A DNA stretch of 64,000 bases. It comes from Mitsuokella jalaludinii DSM 13811. GTDB taxonomy: Bacteria > Bacillota > Negativicutes > Selenomonadales > Selenomonadaceae. The translations under genes were made by a program, and so were the position numbers. The stretch spans positions 248,001 to 312,000 of the forward strand of contig NZ_JNKR01000001.1 in the NCBI RefSeq assembly GCF_000702905.1, in the 5' to 3' direction. Shown here piece by piece: positions 52,036 through 60,548 of this stretch (position 1 is its first letter; every line of letters begins with the position of its first letter). Under the pieces are notes generated by a model, which was given only the letters and a program-made list of their open reading frames with translations, searched no databases and was not told the origin of the DNA.

Positions 52036-53534
52036 TTCGTAATCTCTCCTTCTGCCAGGTCATGGATGACCTCGGCGGACGCATCGCTGGCCGCGGCTGC
52101 AGCTGCTTTCCTCTTGTCTGCCTTCTTGGCAAGCCCCTTCGTCTCTTTATCTACCCTGGCCTTGGCGTTCTCCGGCACGACGGGCTCCTGCAGCACGGCG
52201 CGCTCCGCCTGCTCAGCCGGCACCGCCGTCGCCGTCATCTTGGCCGCAGCCTCTTTCTCCCCATCCGTCAGGCCGATGCCCATGGCATTCTCGACCGTCG
52301 CCTTGTAGCGCGCGTAGTCGTACTCCGCGCTGATGTAGTTGAGGCGTGCCGTCGAGAGGGCTTCCTGTGCGTCGATGATGTCGAGCATCAGGCCCTCGCC
52401 GGCGCGGTACTTCTCGCGCGCGATGAAGTAGTCCTCCTCGGCCTGCTTGACGGCATCGCCCGTGGAGTTCAGCCGCTTCTCCGCCTCGCGCATGTTGTAG
52501 TAGGCCTGGCGCAGCGAGAGGTCGATGTCCTCCTGATCCTTCGTCAAAGTGAGCTTCGCCTTGTCGCGACTCGCTTCCGCCTGCTGGACCTTGGCGCGCG
52601 TCAGCCCGTTGTCCCAGAAGTTCCACGAGAGCGTCGCGCCCGCCGTGATGTCCGAATCAGAGCTCGTCGACGGCTTGAACGTATGCGACCAGCTCGGGCC
52701 GGCGCTCAGCGTCACGCTCGGGCCGAAGTCCGCCTTGGCCGCCTTGATGTCGTTCTCCGCCTGCTGGTACTTGTAGAGATCAATGAGGAGGTCCTTGCGA
52801 TTCCGGTAGGCGTAGTCGATGCAGGCGTCCATGTCGATGTTGAACTGGTCGTAGGAGAAGTCCGACGTCAGGTTCAACGGCTCGCTGCGGTCGACGTTGA
52901 GGTAATTGCGCAGTGTGGCGAGGTTGACCTCGTAGCTGTTCTGCGCCTTGATGAGGTTCTGCGCCGCATTGCTGAGCTCGACGGACGAGCGGATGACATC
53001 GATGCGCGCCTTGGAGCCCGCCGCGTAGAGCTGGCTGACATTCGTGTAGTGGTCCTGGTACTTGTCGACCGTCTCCTGGCGCACATCGACCGTGCGGCGC
53101 GCCTCGAGCGCATCGTAATACGCCTTGATGACGTCGAGCTTGAGATTCTCGCGGCTGCGCTCCGTCGAGAGCTCCGCTGCCTTGAGGCCGAGCTCGCTGC
53201 TGTCGATTGCAGCCTCTGCCTTGCCGCTCGTGTAGATCGGGTACGATGCCGTGACGCCGATGCCATTCTCCGATTTCGTGTGGGACGAGCGGTGCAGCGT
53301 CGTATCGAGCGATTCATTTCCTGTGATCTTCAGGCCATTGTCGATCTTGGCCTGCTTGAGCGCCGCCTTTGCCACATCCTCATCCTTCTGCGTGATGCGC
53401 AGCCCCGTGTTCTGTGCAAGGGCCAGGTCGATGGCATCCTGCAGCGAGAGATCCGCGCAGGATGCCGTCGGCAGCCCGATGAGCATGGCAAAGGCGAGCA
53501 ATGCGGCTCCCCTGCCGCACGATGTTCTCTTCAT
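52032..53534 (-). CDS. TolC-family outer membrane efflux protein
   Basis: 500 residues from an ATG after GGGAGG. Signal peptide (1-26, ending PTASCA), then two repeats of the outer-membrane efflux domain beginning LSLQDAIDLALAQNTGLRI and LTLTKDQEDIDLSLRQAYYNMREAEKRL, with the long coiled-coil helices that form the periplasmic tunnel. The C-terminal 90 residues are an Ala/Lys-rich tail. Its presence shows that the organism has an outer membrane. First gene of the tolC-macA-macB-like operon. Confidence 0.95.
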   Translation of the reverse strand: MKRTSCGRGAALLAFAMLIGLPTASCADLSLQDAIDLALAQNTGLRITQKDEDVAKAALKQAKIDNGLKITGNESLDTTLHRSSHTKSENGIGVTASYPIYTSGKAEAAIDSSELGLKAAELSTERSRENLKLDVIKAYYDALEARRTVDVRQETVDKYQDHYTNVSQLYAAGSKARIDVIRSSVELSNAAQNLIKAQNSYEVNLATLRNYLNVDRSEPLNLTSDFSYDQFNIDMDACIDYAYRNRKDLLIDLYKYQQAENDIKAAKADFGPSVTLSAGPSWSHTFKPSTSSDSDITAGATLSWNFWDNGLTRAKVQQAEASRDKAKLTLTKDQEDIDLSLRQAYYNMREAEKRLNSTGDAVKQAEEDYFIAREKYRAGEGLMLDIIDAQEALSTARLNYISAEYDYARYKATVENAMGIGLTDGEKEAAAKMTATAVPAEQAERAVLQEPVVPENAKARVDKETKGLAKKADKRKAAAAAASDASAEVIHDLAEGEITK

Positions 53535-53565
53535 GTCTGTCCTCCCGTACTTCCCGATCTTATCT

Positions 53566-53594
53566 TTTATATCGATATCAAACAAATATAACAA
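53566..53594 (-). promoter_or_regulatory. promoter of the tolC-macA-macB-like operon
   Basis: Minus-strand TTGTTA (53589-53594) and TATAAA (53566-53571), 17 bp apart, about 30 nt before the tolC start. A palindrome ATATCGATAT overlaps the -10 region. Confidence 0.55.
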
Positions 53595-53638
53595 ATATAT
53601 GGTAGAATAGAATTGCTATCATTATCCTATATATCGAT
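53569..53638. repeat. repeated TATATCGAT boxes between the efflux operon and recQ
   Basis: ATATCGATAT (53569-53578, a perfect palindrome overlapping the tolC -10 box) and a second ATATCGAT at 53631-53638 lie 62 bp apart in the divergent region. They could be paired sites for a regulator of the efflux operon. No regulator gene is adjacent. Confidence 0.4.
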
Positions 53639-53669
53639 TAAATGTCAATTAAGAAAGGAACTTGCCATC

Positions 53670-55454
53670 ATGAACCCGTATCTTGACCAGGCACGCGAAC
53701 TCCTCAGCCGCTTCTACGGCTACCGCGATTTCCGGCCTGCTCAGGTCCCCGTGATCGAGAGCCTGCTCGCCGGGCACGATGCGCTCGCCATCATGCCGAC
53801 AGGCGCAGGCAAATCCATCTGCTTCCAGATCCCCGCGCTGATCTTCCCGGGACTCACGCTCGTCATCTCGCCACTGATCTCCCTGATGAAGGACCAGGTC
53901 GACGCGCTCGCCGAGCAGGGCATCCCCGCGACCTACATCAACAGCTCGCTCTCCCTCGCCGAATCCGACGCGCGTCTCTCTGCCATCGCCCAGGGACGCT
54001 ACAAGCTCGTCTACGTCGCACCGGAGCGCCTCAGCACGAGCTACTTCCAGTACATCATCGACAAGCAGACCATCTCGATGGTCGCCGTCGACGAGGCCCA
54101 CTGCCTCTCGCAGTGGGGTCACGACTTCCGGCCGAGCTACCAGGAGATCGCGCCGTTCATCGAGGCGCTGCCGTGCCGCCCGCTCGTCGCGGCCTTCACG
54201 GCGACGGCGACGCCAGAGGTGCGCGCGGACATCGTGCGCCTGCTCGGCCTGCAAGAACCGCGCGTCCACGTCACGGGCTTCGACCGGCCCAACCTCTACT
54301 TCGAGGTGCGCCGCGGCGAGAACAAGAAGGCCTTCATCGAGCGCTACCTAAAGGGTCACCCAGGTGACGCCGGCATCATCTACGCCGCGACGCGCAAGGA
54401 TGTCGATGCGCTCTACAGCCTGCTCTTACGCAAGCACTTCGCCGTGGGCCGCTACCACGCGGGACTCAGTGACGAGGAGCGCGCGCGGGTGCAGGACGAC
54501 TTCCTCTACGACAACTTGCAGGTCATCGTCGCGACGAACGCCTTCGGCATGGGCATCGACAAGAGCAATGTGCGCTTCGTCATCCACTACAGCATGCCCA
54601 AGAACATCGAGGCCTACTACCAGGAAGCGGGGCGCGCCGGGCGCGACGGCGAGCCAGGCGAGTGCATCCTGCTGTTCTCGCCGCAGGACACGCAGACGCA
54701 GAAGTACCTCATCGACATCTCGACCGAAGACGAGGCGCGCAAGCGCCACAACCTCGGGCGCCTGCAGAAGATGGTCGACTACTGCCACACGCCTGAGTGC
54801 CTGCGCCACTTCATCATCCAGTACTTCGGCGAGGAAGGTGCGCCATCATCGTGCGGAAATTGCAGCAACTGCAAGGCGGACCTGCAGGAGATCGACGTGA
54901 CGGTCGACGCCCAGAAGGTCTTCTCCTGCGTCTACCGCATGCGCGAACGCTTCGGCCTGACACTCGTCGCCCAGGTCCTCAAAGGCTCGACCGACAAGCG
55001 CATCCTCTCGCTCCACCTCGACTCACTCTCCACCTACGGCCTCATGAAAGAGCGCAGTCTCGCTGACATCAAGCTGCTCATCCAGCGCTTCGTCGCGACG
55101 GACTACCTCGCCCTGACCGAGAGCAAGTACCCCGTCCTGACGCTGCAGCCTGCCGCCTACCCCGTCCTGCGCGGCCAGGCCAAGGTGATGCAGGCCGTGC
55201 CGAAGGAGGTCACGCGGCAGGCCGCGGCACCGGAACTCTTCGACCATCTGCGTGCGCTGCGCAAGGAGATTGCGCTGCGCGACCGCATCCCGCCCTACGT
55301 CGTCTTCTCAGACGCGACGCTCAAGGACATGTGCGCCGTCCTGCCGAAGACGCGCGAGGAGATGCTCACCGTCAAGGGCGTCGGCGAGCACAAGATGAAG
55401 AAGTACGGCGAATCATTCCTTCGCTGCATCGAAGAGCATCGTTCGAAAGACTGA
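53670..55454 (+). CDS. recQ: ATP-dependent DNA helicase RecQ
   Basis: 594 residues from the ATG 53670 after AAAGGA; an upstream in-frame start would add 19 residues without a ribosome-binding site. Motifs: [15 protein letters not shown], Walker [33 protein letters not shown], and the RecQ zinc cysteines ([19 protein letters not shown]). A winged helix and a C-terminal HRDC domain ([31 protein letters not shown]) follow, as in the standard RecQ. It unwinds 3'-tailed DNA in recombination and fork repair. Confidence 0.98.
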   Translation: MNPYLDQARELLSRFYGYRDFRPAQVPVIESLLAGHDALAIMPTGAGKSICFQIPALIFPGLTLVISPLISLMKDQVDALAEQGIPATYINSSLSLAESDARLSAIAQGRYKLVYVAPERLSTSYFQYIIDKQTISMVAVDEAHCLSQWGHDFRPSYQEIAPFIEALPCRPLVAAFTATATPEVRADIVRLLGLQEPRVHVTGFDRPNLYFEVRRGENKKAFIERYLKGHPGDAGIIYAATRKDVDALYSLLLRKHFAVGRYHAGLSDEERARVQDDFLYDNLQVIVATNAFGMGIDKSNVRFVIHYSMPKNIEAYYQEAGRAGRDGEPGECILLFSPQDTQTQKYLIDISTEDEARKRHNLGRLQKMVDYCHTPECLRHFIIQYFGEEGAPSSCGNCSNCKADLQEIDVTVDAQKVFSCVYRMRERFGLTLVAQVLKGSTDKRILSLHLDSLSTYGLMKERSLADIKLLIQRFVATDYLALTESKYPVLTLQPAAYPVLRGQAKVMQAVPKEVTRQAAAPELFDHLRALRKEIALRDRIPPYVVFSDATLKDMCAVLPKTREEMLTVKGVGEHKMKKYGESFLRCIEEHRSKD

Positions 55455-55474
55455 CCGGAAAGCGACAAGAGAAA

Positions 55475-55512
55475 TAAAAAGCGCAATGCCACGATTGGCA
55501 TTGCGCTTTTTT
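55475..55512. terminator. bidirectional terminator between recQ and the S41 protease gene
   Basis: Stem AAAAAGCGCAATGCCA/TGGCATTGCGCTTTTT with a 4-nt loop, usable on both strands. Confidence 0.92.
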
Positions 55513-55538
55513 GATGCGATATATGAGGTGCGATGACA

Positions 55539-56678
55539 TCACTGGAGTTTTTCCTTCAGGACTTCCTTGGCCTTCTCGAGCTGTACGTCCGTCGTCGCGC
55601 CCTCGGGCAGCTCCACTTCGACATCCGGCTCGATACCTGTGCCGTCGATGCAGCGGCCGCTCGGCGTGTAGTACTTCGCGATGGTCAGCTTGAGGCCGTC
55701 GTCATGAAGCATCGGCACGACGACCTGCACCGAGCCCTTGCCGTACGACTTCGTGCCGACGAGCGTCGCCGCGCCCGTGTCCTGCAGGGCGCCCGCGAGG
55801 ATTTCCGAAGCGCTCGCGCTGTTGCCGTCAATCAAGACGACGATCGGGTACTTGCTCTCCTCGAGCTTCGACTCATGGACTTCCTTCGAGCCGTCGCGCT
55901 CGACAACCGAGACGATGGGTCCCTTCGGCACGACAAGGTTCGCAACCTCGACGCAGCTCGTGACGAGGCCGCCCGGGTTCTCGCGCAGATCGATGATGAG
56001 TCCCTTCATGCCCTGTTCAGCAAGCGATTCGTAGGCGGCCTTGAACTCCTTGCCCGTGTTCTCCGAGAACGAAGCGATGCGGATGTAGCCCATGCCGTCC
56101 TCGAGCATCGTGCCCTTGGCTGTATCGATCTTGATGGTCGCGCGCTCTATCGTGTAGTCCTTCGTCTCGTCGCCGCGCTTTATCGTCAGGACGACATCCG
56201 TGCCGACTTCGCCGCGGATATGCATCGCAACTTCCTCCGGCTGCATCTCCGAGACAGGCGTGCCGTCGACGGCCATGATCTCGTCGCCGGCCTCGAGGCC
56301 GGCGTTCTGCCCCGGCGTATCGTCGAGGACGGAGATGATCGTGACCTTGCTGTCCTTGAAGCCCATCGTCACGCCGATGCCGCCGAACTCGCCCTCCGTG
56401 TGCTCCTTGAGCTGCTCAAACTTGTCGGCATTCATGTAGATCGAGTGCGGGTCTCCGAGGGACTGCACCATGCCGGAGATGGCGCCGTCCATGAGCTTCG
56501 TCTCGTCGACATCCGACACGTAGCGCGTCTCGATGAAGCGTTTGACGCCGAGGAAGCGGACGATGTCCGCGACCTCACTGCTGTGGATGCCGAAGGCGAA
56601 GCTGAGGCCGGCAATCGTCAGGAAGGACGAGAGGACGGCCGTCACGATGACGCCGATGATGATTTTTTTCTTGCTCAT
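55539..56678 (-). CDS. ctpA: C-terminal processing protease (S41 family)
   Basis: 379 residues. N-terminal signal-anchor (residues 6-29), a PDZ domain (about 95-180; FGGIGVTMGFKDSKVTIISVLDDTPGQNAGLEAGDEIMAVDG), then the S41 core with the catalytic serine in DGNSASASEILAGAL and lysine in GTKSYGKGSVQ. CtpA-type enzymes trim envelope proteins and, in several bacteria, degrade peptidoglycan hydrolases. It follows the EnvC-like gene by 12 bases in the ftsEX operon, a standard Firmicute arrangement. ATG after AGAGGATG. Confidence 0.96.
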   Translation of the reverse strand: MSKKKIIIGVIVTAVLSSFLTIAGLSFAFGIHSSEVADIVRFLGVKRFIETRYVSDVDETKLMDGAISGMVQSLGDPHSIYMNADKFEQLKEHTEGEFGGIGVTMGFKDSKVTIISVLDDTPGQNAGLEAGDEIMAVDGTPVSEMQPEEVAMHIRGEVGTDVVLTIKRGDETKDYTIERATIKIDTAKGTMLEDGMGYIRIASFSENTGKEFKAAYESLAEQGMKGLIIDLRENPGGLVTSCVEVANLVVPKGPIVSVVERDGSKEVHESKLEESKYPIVVLIDGNSASASEILAGALQDTGAATLVGTKSYGKGSVQVVVPMLHDDGLKLTIAKYYTPSGRCIDGTGIEPDVEVELPEGATTDVQLEKAKEVLKEKLQ

Positions 56679-56690
56679 GTTTACATCCTC

Positions 56691-57806
56691 TTAGAGATAG
56701 GAATACGGGCTGACGGGCTCGCCGTTCTGCCGCACTTCGAAATGACAGTGCGGCCCCGTGGAGTTGCCCGTCGAACCGCAGTAGGAAATGACCTGGCCCT
56801 GGCTCACGCTCTGCCCGGCACTGACCGCTAGGGACTGATTGTGCCCGTAGAGCGTCGTGATGCCGCCGCCGTGATTGATGATGACAGTGTTGCCATAGCC
56901 GGAAACCCAGCCCGCGTACTCAACCGTGCCACTCTGCGCCGCATGGATGGGCACGCCGTAATCGGCCCCGATGTCGACGCCGCTGTGGAACTTCTGCGTG
57001 CCCGTGATCGGGTGGACGCGCCAGCCGAATTCACTCGTCACGCTGCCGGACACCGGCCAGATCATCGCGCCGCTGCCCGAGGGTGCCGCACTGCCCATGC
57101 CGCGCTCCCGTATCATCTCGCCGACCTGCCGCGAGGCGCGCATGAGCTCCTCGTACTGCTGGTCGATGAGATCCTTATCGGTGCGCAGCCGCTCGATGAG
57201 CGCCTCGCGCCGCTTGACTTTCTCCTCCATGTCGGCGCGCGCGCGATGCGCCCGCTCCTCCTGCTCGGCCTGCGTCATCCGCTCCTTTGAGAGTTCGGCC
57301 TGCCGGAGCTCGATGCTGTCTTTCACCTCCTGCACGCCGTGCACGAGCGCGTAGTCCTGGCGGATGATGCGCTTCAGGAGGTCCATGCGCGTGAGGAAGT
57401 CCTGGAAGTCATGCGCGCCGAACAGCACGTCGAGATACGAGACCTGCCCGTTGATGTAGATGTCGCGCACGCGCCGACCTAGCTGCACCTGCTTCGCCTC
57501 GTAGTCCTGCTGCAGTGAGGCGAGCTCCGCCTCATTCTGCTTGAGGCGCGCGTCCGTCTCGTCGAGCTCCGCTTTGCGCGCCTCGTGCTCCTTGATGGCG
57601 GCATCGGCTGCCTCGTCGAGCACGCGCTTCTCGTCCGAGATGCTGTCGATCTTGCTCTGCAGCTCGTTGCTCTGCTTCAGCTTGGCCGCCGCCTGGCTCT
57701 CATAGCCGCCCTTGTCATCGGAAAGGGCCGCCGCCAGACTGACCGGCTCGAGCAGCAGAGAGAATGCGAGCATCAGGGATGCGGCTCTGCTGTATCGTTC
57801 CTTCAT
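56691..57806 (-). CDS. EnvC-like M23 family protein (murein hydrolase or activator)
   Basis: 371 residues from the ATG 57806, eight bases after GGAAGGAG. Signal peptide (about 1-27), a long coiled coil (about 30-235; repeated Glu/Lys/Gln heptads), then a LytM/M23 domain. The metal ligands appear present: the H-x(n)-D pair in KFHSGVDIGADYG and the HxH in GPHCHFEVRQNG, so it may be an active DD-endopeptidase, unlike E. coli EnvC, which is degenerate. Placed directly after ftsX, it probably receives the conformational signal from FtsEX through its coiled coil. Confidence 0.94.
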   Translation of the reverse strand: MKERYSRAASLMLAFSLLLEPVSLAAALSDDKGGYESQAAAKLKQSNELQSKIDSISDEKRVLDEAADAAIKEHEARKAELDETDARLKQNEAELASLQQDYEAKQVQLGRRVRDIYINGQVSYLDVLFGAHDFQDFLTRMDLLKRIIRQDYALVHGVQEVKDSIELRQAELSKERMTQAEQEERAHRARADMEEKVKRREALIERLRTDKDLIDQQYEELMRASRQVGEMIRERGMGSAAPSGSGAMIWPVSGSVTSEFGWRVHPITGTQKFHSGVDIGADYGVPIHAAQSGTVEYAGWVSGYGNTVIINHGGGITTLYGHNQSLAVSAGQSVSQGQVISYCGSTGNSTGPHCHFEVRQNGEPVSPYSYL

Positions 57807-57822
57807 GCCATACACTCCTTCC

Positions 57823-58710
57823 TCATACCCGCAGGAAGCGTTTGAGCGAGATGACGGAGCCGATCGCGCCGATGACAATGCCCGCCAAGAGAATGGCCAG
57901 CGTCACATAGTTCATGAACGGGTACTGCGGCATCAGCGGGAAGAAGGCCAGTGTGCTGTAGATCTTGGCCGCCATCGCCGCGTAGAAGCTGCGCAGGGCG
58001 ACGGCCGCGATACAGCCGCCGATGCAGCCGAGAACGACGCCCTCCAAGAGGAACGGCCAGCGGATGAACCAGTCCGTCGCGCCGACGTACTTCATGATGG
58101 CGATCTCCCTGCGCCGTGCAAAGACGGTCAGGCGGATCGTATTCGAGATGATGAAGAGCGTCGCGCCGCCCAGGAGTCCCATGAGGACGAAACCGAAGAT
58201 ACGCATGAGCCGCGTGATGTCGAAGAGGTGCTCGACGACATCCTGGCCGTACTTCGCTTCCTCCACGCCCTGCAGCGAGTCGATGGCCTCCGCCGCCGAC
58301 TCGACGACAGATGGCGTCGTGACCGTCACCTCAAAGGCGTCGGGCAGCGGGTTGTCCTCTGAAAGCGCGTCGAGCAGGTACTTCTGGTCGCCGAGACGCT
58401 CCGCCAGGCGCGCCTTGGCCTCTTCGCGGTCGACATAAGTCACTGTGTCGATGCCCTGCAGCGACTCGATGTCGTAGCCGATTTGGCGCTTCTCGCGGTC
58501 CGTCAGATGGTCCTCGAGGTAGACGCTGATCTGCACCTGCGACTCGAGCATGCCGGCCAGGCGATTCATGTTGAGCACGAGGATCAGGAAGACACCGAGG
58601 ACGAAGAGCGAGACGGCGACCGTGCCGATGGAGGCAAACGTCATCCAGTTGTTGCGCCGCAGCGAGTGGAATACCTCCTGGATGAAGTACTCTCCCGTCT
58701 TAAGCCTCAT
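57823..58710 (-). CDS. ftsX: cell division protein FtsX
   Basis: 295 residues. Start at the ATG 58710, eight bases after AAAGGAGG, overlapping ftsE by 11 bases. One helix near residue 25-50, an extracytoplasmic domain of about 110 residues, and three further helices with RRREIAIMKYVGATDWFIRWPFLLEG, the FtsX signature. FtsEX transmits ATP hydrolysis to peptidoglycan hydrolases in the periplasm, here likely the M23 protein encoded next. Confidence 0.97.
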   Translation of the reverse strand: MRLKTGEYFIQEVFHSLRRNNWMTFASIGTVAVSLFVLGVFLILVLNMNRLAGMLESQVQISVYLEDHLTDREKRQIGYDIESLQGIDTVTYVDREEAKARLAERLGDQKYLLDALSEDNPLPDAFEVTVTTPSVVESAAEAIDSLQGVEEAKYGQDVVEHLFDITRLMRIFGFVLMGLLGGATLFIISNTIRLTVFARRREIAIMKYVGATDWFIRWPFLLEGVVLGCIGGCIAAVALRSFYAAMAAKIYSTLAFFPLMPQYPFMNYVTLAILLAGIVIGAIGSVISLKRFLRV

Positions 58711-59386
58711 AGCCGTAGCCTCCTTTCGCCTCATCGCGCACGATGTGGCCGTCCTCGATGGCGATGACGCGGCGCTGCATCGTGTCGACGATGGTCTTGT
58801 CGTGCGTGGCCATCACGATGGTCGTCCCGGCGAGATTGATGCGGTTGAAGATGTCCATGATGTCCCAGCTCGTCTCCGGGTCGAGATTTCCCGTCGGCTC
58901 GTCGGCGATGACAATGGCCGGATCGTTGACGATGGCGCGGGCGATCGCGACGCGCTGCTGCTCGCCGCCTGAGAGCTGCGAGGGGAAGCAGCGGAACTTG
59001 TCGCGCAGGCCGACGACATCGAGCACGGCATTGACATTGCGCTGCATGAGGCGACGCGGCGCCTCGATGACCTGCATCGCAAAGGCGACGTTCTCGAAGA
59101 CTGTCTTGTCGGGCAGCAGCCGGTAGTCCTGGAAGATGACGCCGAGGCCGCGGCGCAGGTACGGCACCTCGCTGCGCTTCATGTGGACGACGTCGCGCCC
59201 ATTGACGAAGAGGCTGCCACTCGTCGGCAGCTCCTCGCGAAACAGCATCTTGATGAACGTCGACTTGCCGGCGCCGCTGGCACCGACGATGAATACGAAA
59301 TCCCCCGCCTCGATATCGACGTTCACATGGTCGAGAGCCACCGCTCCATTTTCGTAGATTTTCGAGACGTCGCGCATATGGATCAT
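58700..59386 (-). CDS. ftsE: cell division ATP-binding protein FtsE
   Basis: 228 residues, standard length. Walker A VGASGAGKST, Q-loop VIFQDYRLLPDKTVFENVAFAM, signature [15 protein letters not shown], Walker [18 protein letters not shown]-loop MATHD. The FQDYRLL motif is typical of FtsE. ATG after AAGGAG. First gene of the ftsE-ftsX-envC-ctpA unit, preceded by the terminator of csaB. Confidence 0.97.
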   Translation of the reverse strand: MIHMRDVSKIYENGAVALDHVNVDIEAGDFVFIVGASGAGKSTFIKMLFREELPTSGSLFVNGRDVVHMKRSEVPYLRRGLGVIFQDYRLLPDKTVFENVAFAMQVIEAPRRLMQRNVNAVLDVVGLRDKFRCFPSQLSGGEQQRVAIARAIVNDPAIVIADEPTGNLDPETSWDIMDIFNRINLAGTTIVMATHDKTIVDTMQRRVIAIEDGHIVRDEAKGGYGYEA

Positions 59387-59420
59387 GAGCTTCTCCTTCT
59401 TGTCGTGTATATCGTGGTGT

Positions 59421-59448
59421 GAAAAAGAGGACTCAGCGAGGAGTCCCC
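59421..59448 (-). terminator. terminator after csaB
   Basis: 6-bp stem GGACTC/GAGTCC with a 6-nt loop, followed on the minus strand by TCTTTTTC, six bases after the csaB stop. Confidence 0.7.
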
Positions 59449-59453
59449 TTCTC

Positions 59454-60548
59454 TCAATGTCCTATGAGCTGCAGAGCGAGCTCTGCATTGCGTGCCGCCA
59501 GATCGCGGAGTTTGCCCAGAAGCTCTGCATTGCGCTTGCGGAACACCGCCTTGTCGTTCCACTTGCGGCGGATCTCGGCCATGAGCTCGTCAGCCGTGAC
59601 GGTGTCGAGGCTGCCGACCGGCTTCTCCCCGATTGAGGAGAGGAAGCGGTCAATCTTCGGGTCATATGAGACGCCGATCATCGGCACGCCCATGACGCCG
59701 GCGAATATCAATGCGTGCAGGCGGATGGCCAGCATGAGGTCCATGTTGCCGACGAGCGAGAGGAACTCGCTCGTCGTGTACTCATCCTTGAGCACTGTGC
59801 AGGGCTCATGTGTGCGCTCCGCGATGGATTCCGCCGCATGAACATCCTCGGGGAACTGCATGGGAAGGAAGACGACGCGGGCCGAGAGCTCGCGCACGAT
59901 GCGGTCCGCGACCTCCGCCATGACATCCTTGAAGCGCGTCTCGTGCTGCCAGTTGCGCACGGAGATGCCGACGACAGGTTCCGCGCCATCGGCGTGGTAG
60001 CGCCGGAAGATGGCGCGTCCTGCCTCCTTGTCGACCGGATGGATGGCAAGGACCGGGTCCGCCGTGCACTCGATCTTCGGCTTCGTGATGCCGAGCCGCG
60101 CGAGCTCTGCAAGAGAGCCCTGGTCGCGCACCGTGATGAGATCGACGCGGTTGCCGATCACGCGCATCGCAAACTCCGCGAGGCCGCCGATGATCGGGCC
60201 GATGCCCTGTGCGTAGAGCATGACCTTCTTGCGCATGATGACGGCCAGGAAGATGATGGCGAGATAGTAGTATAGGCTCCGGCGGCTCGTGACATTCTGC
60301 AGCAGGCTGCCGCCGCCGCTGATGAGCAGGTCGGCGCGCCAGAGCGCTTTGACGATAGAAGGAAGGCTGAGCCATGAGACGGATTCGACGCCATGGCGCG
60401 CACTCGTATCAGCAGGGCTTGCCGAGATCACCGTGATATGAAGTTTTGGGTCGAGATCACCGAGGACCTCCAGCATCGCGGCCAGCATCGCTTCATCGCC
60501 AGCATTCTTGGAGCCGTAGTAGCCCGATACGACAATCCTTCTCTCCAT
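59454..60548 (-). CDS. csaB: polysaccharide pyruvyl transferase CsaB
   Basis: 364 residues. N-terminal VVSGYYGSKNAGDEAMLAAMLEVL, then DLLISGGGSLLQNVTSRRSLYYYL, YAQGIGPI and VRDQGS segments, and the C-terminal AIRLHALIFAGVMGVPMIGVSYDPKI are diagnostic. CsaB adds pyruvate ketals to cell-wall glycans so that SLH domains can bind; in Negativicutes this links OmpM-type outer membrane proteins to peptidoglycan. Its ATG overlaps the stop of the DUF5693-like gene (TGATG). Confidence 0.96.
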   Translation of the reverse strand: MERRIVVSGYYGSKNAGDEAMLAAMLEVLGDLDPKLHITVISASPADTSARHGVESVSWLSLPSIVKALWRADLLISGGGSLLQNVTSRRSLYYYLAIIFLAVIMRKKVMLYAQGIGPIIGGLAEFAMRVIGNRVDLITVRDQGSLAELARLGITKPKIECTADPVLAIHPVDKEAGRAIFRRYHADGAEPVVGISVRNWQHETRFKDVMAEVADRIVRELSARVVFLPMQFPEDVHAAESIAERTHEPCTVLKDEYTTSEFLSLVGNMDLMLAIRLHALIFAGVMGVPMIGVSYDPKIDRFLSSIGEKPVGSLDTVTADELMAEIRRKWNDKAVFRKRNAELLGKLRDLAARNAELALQLIGH

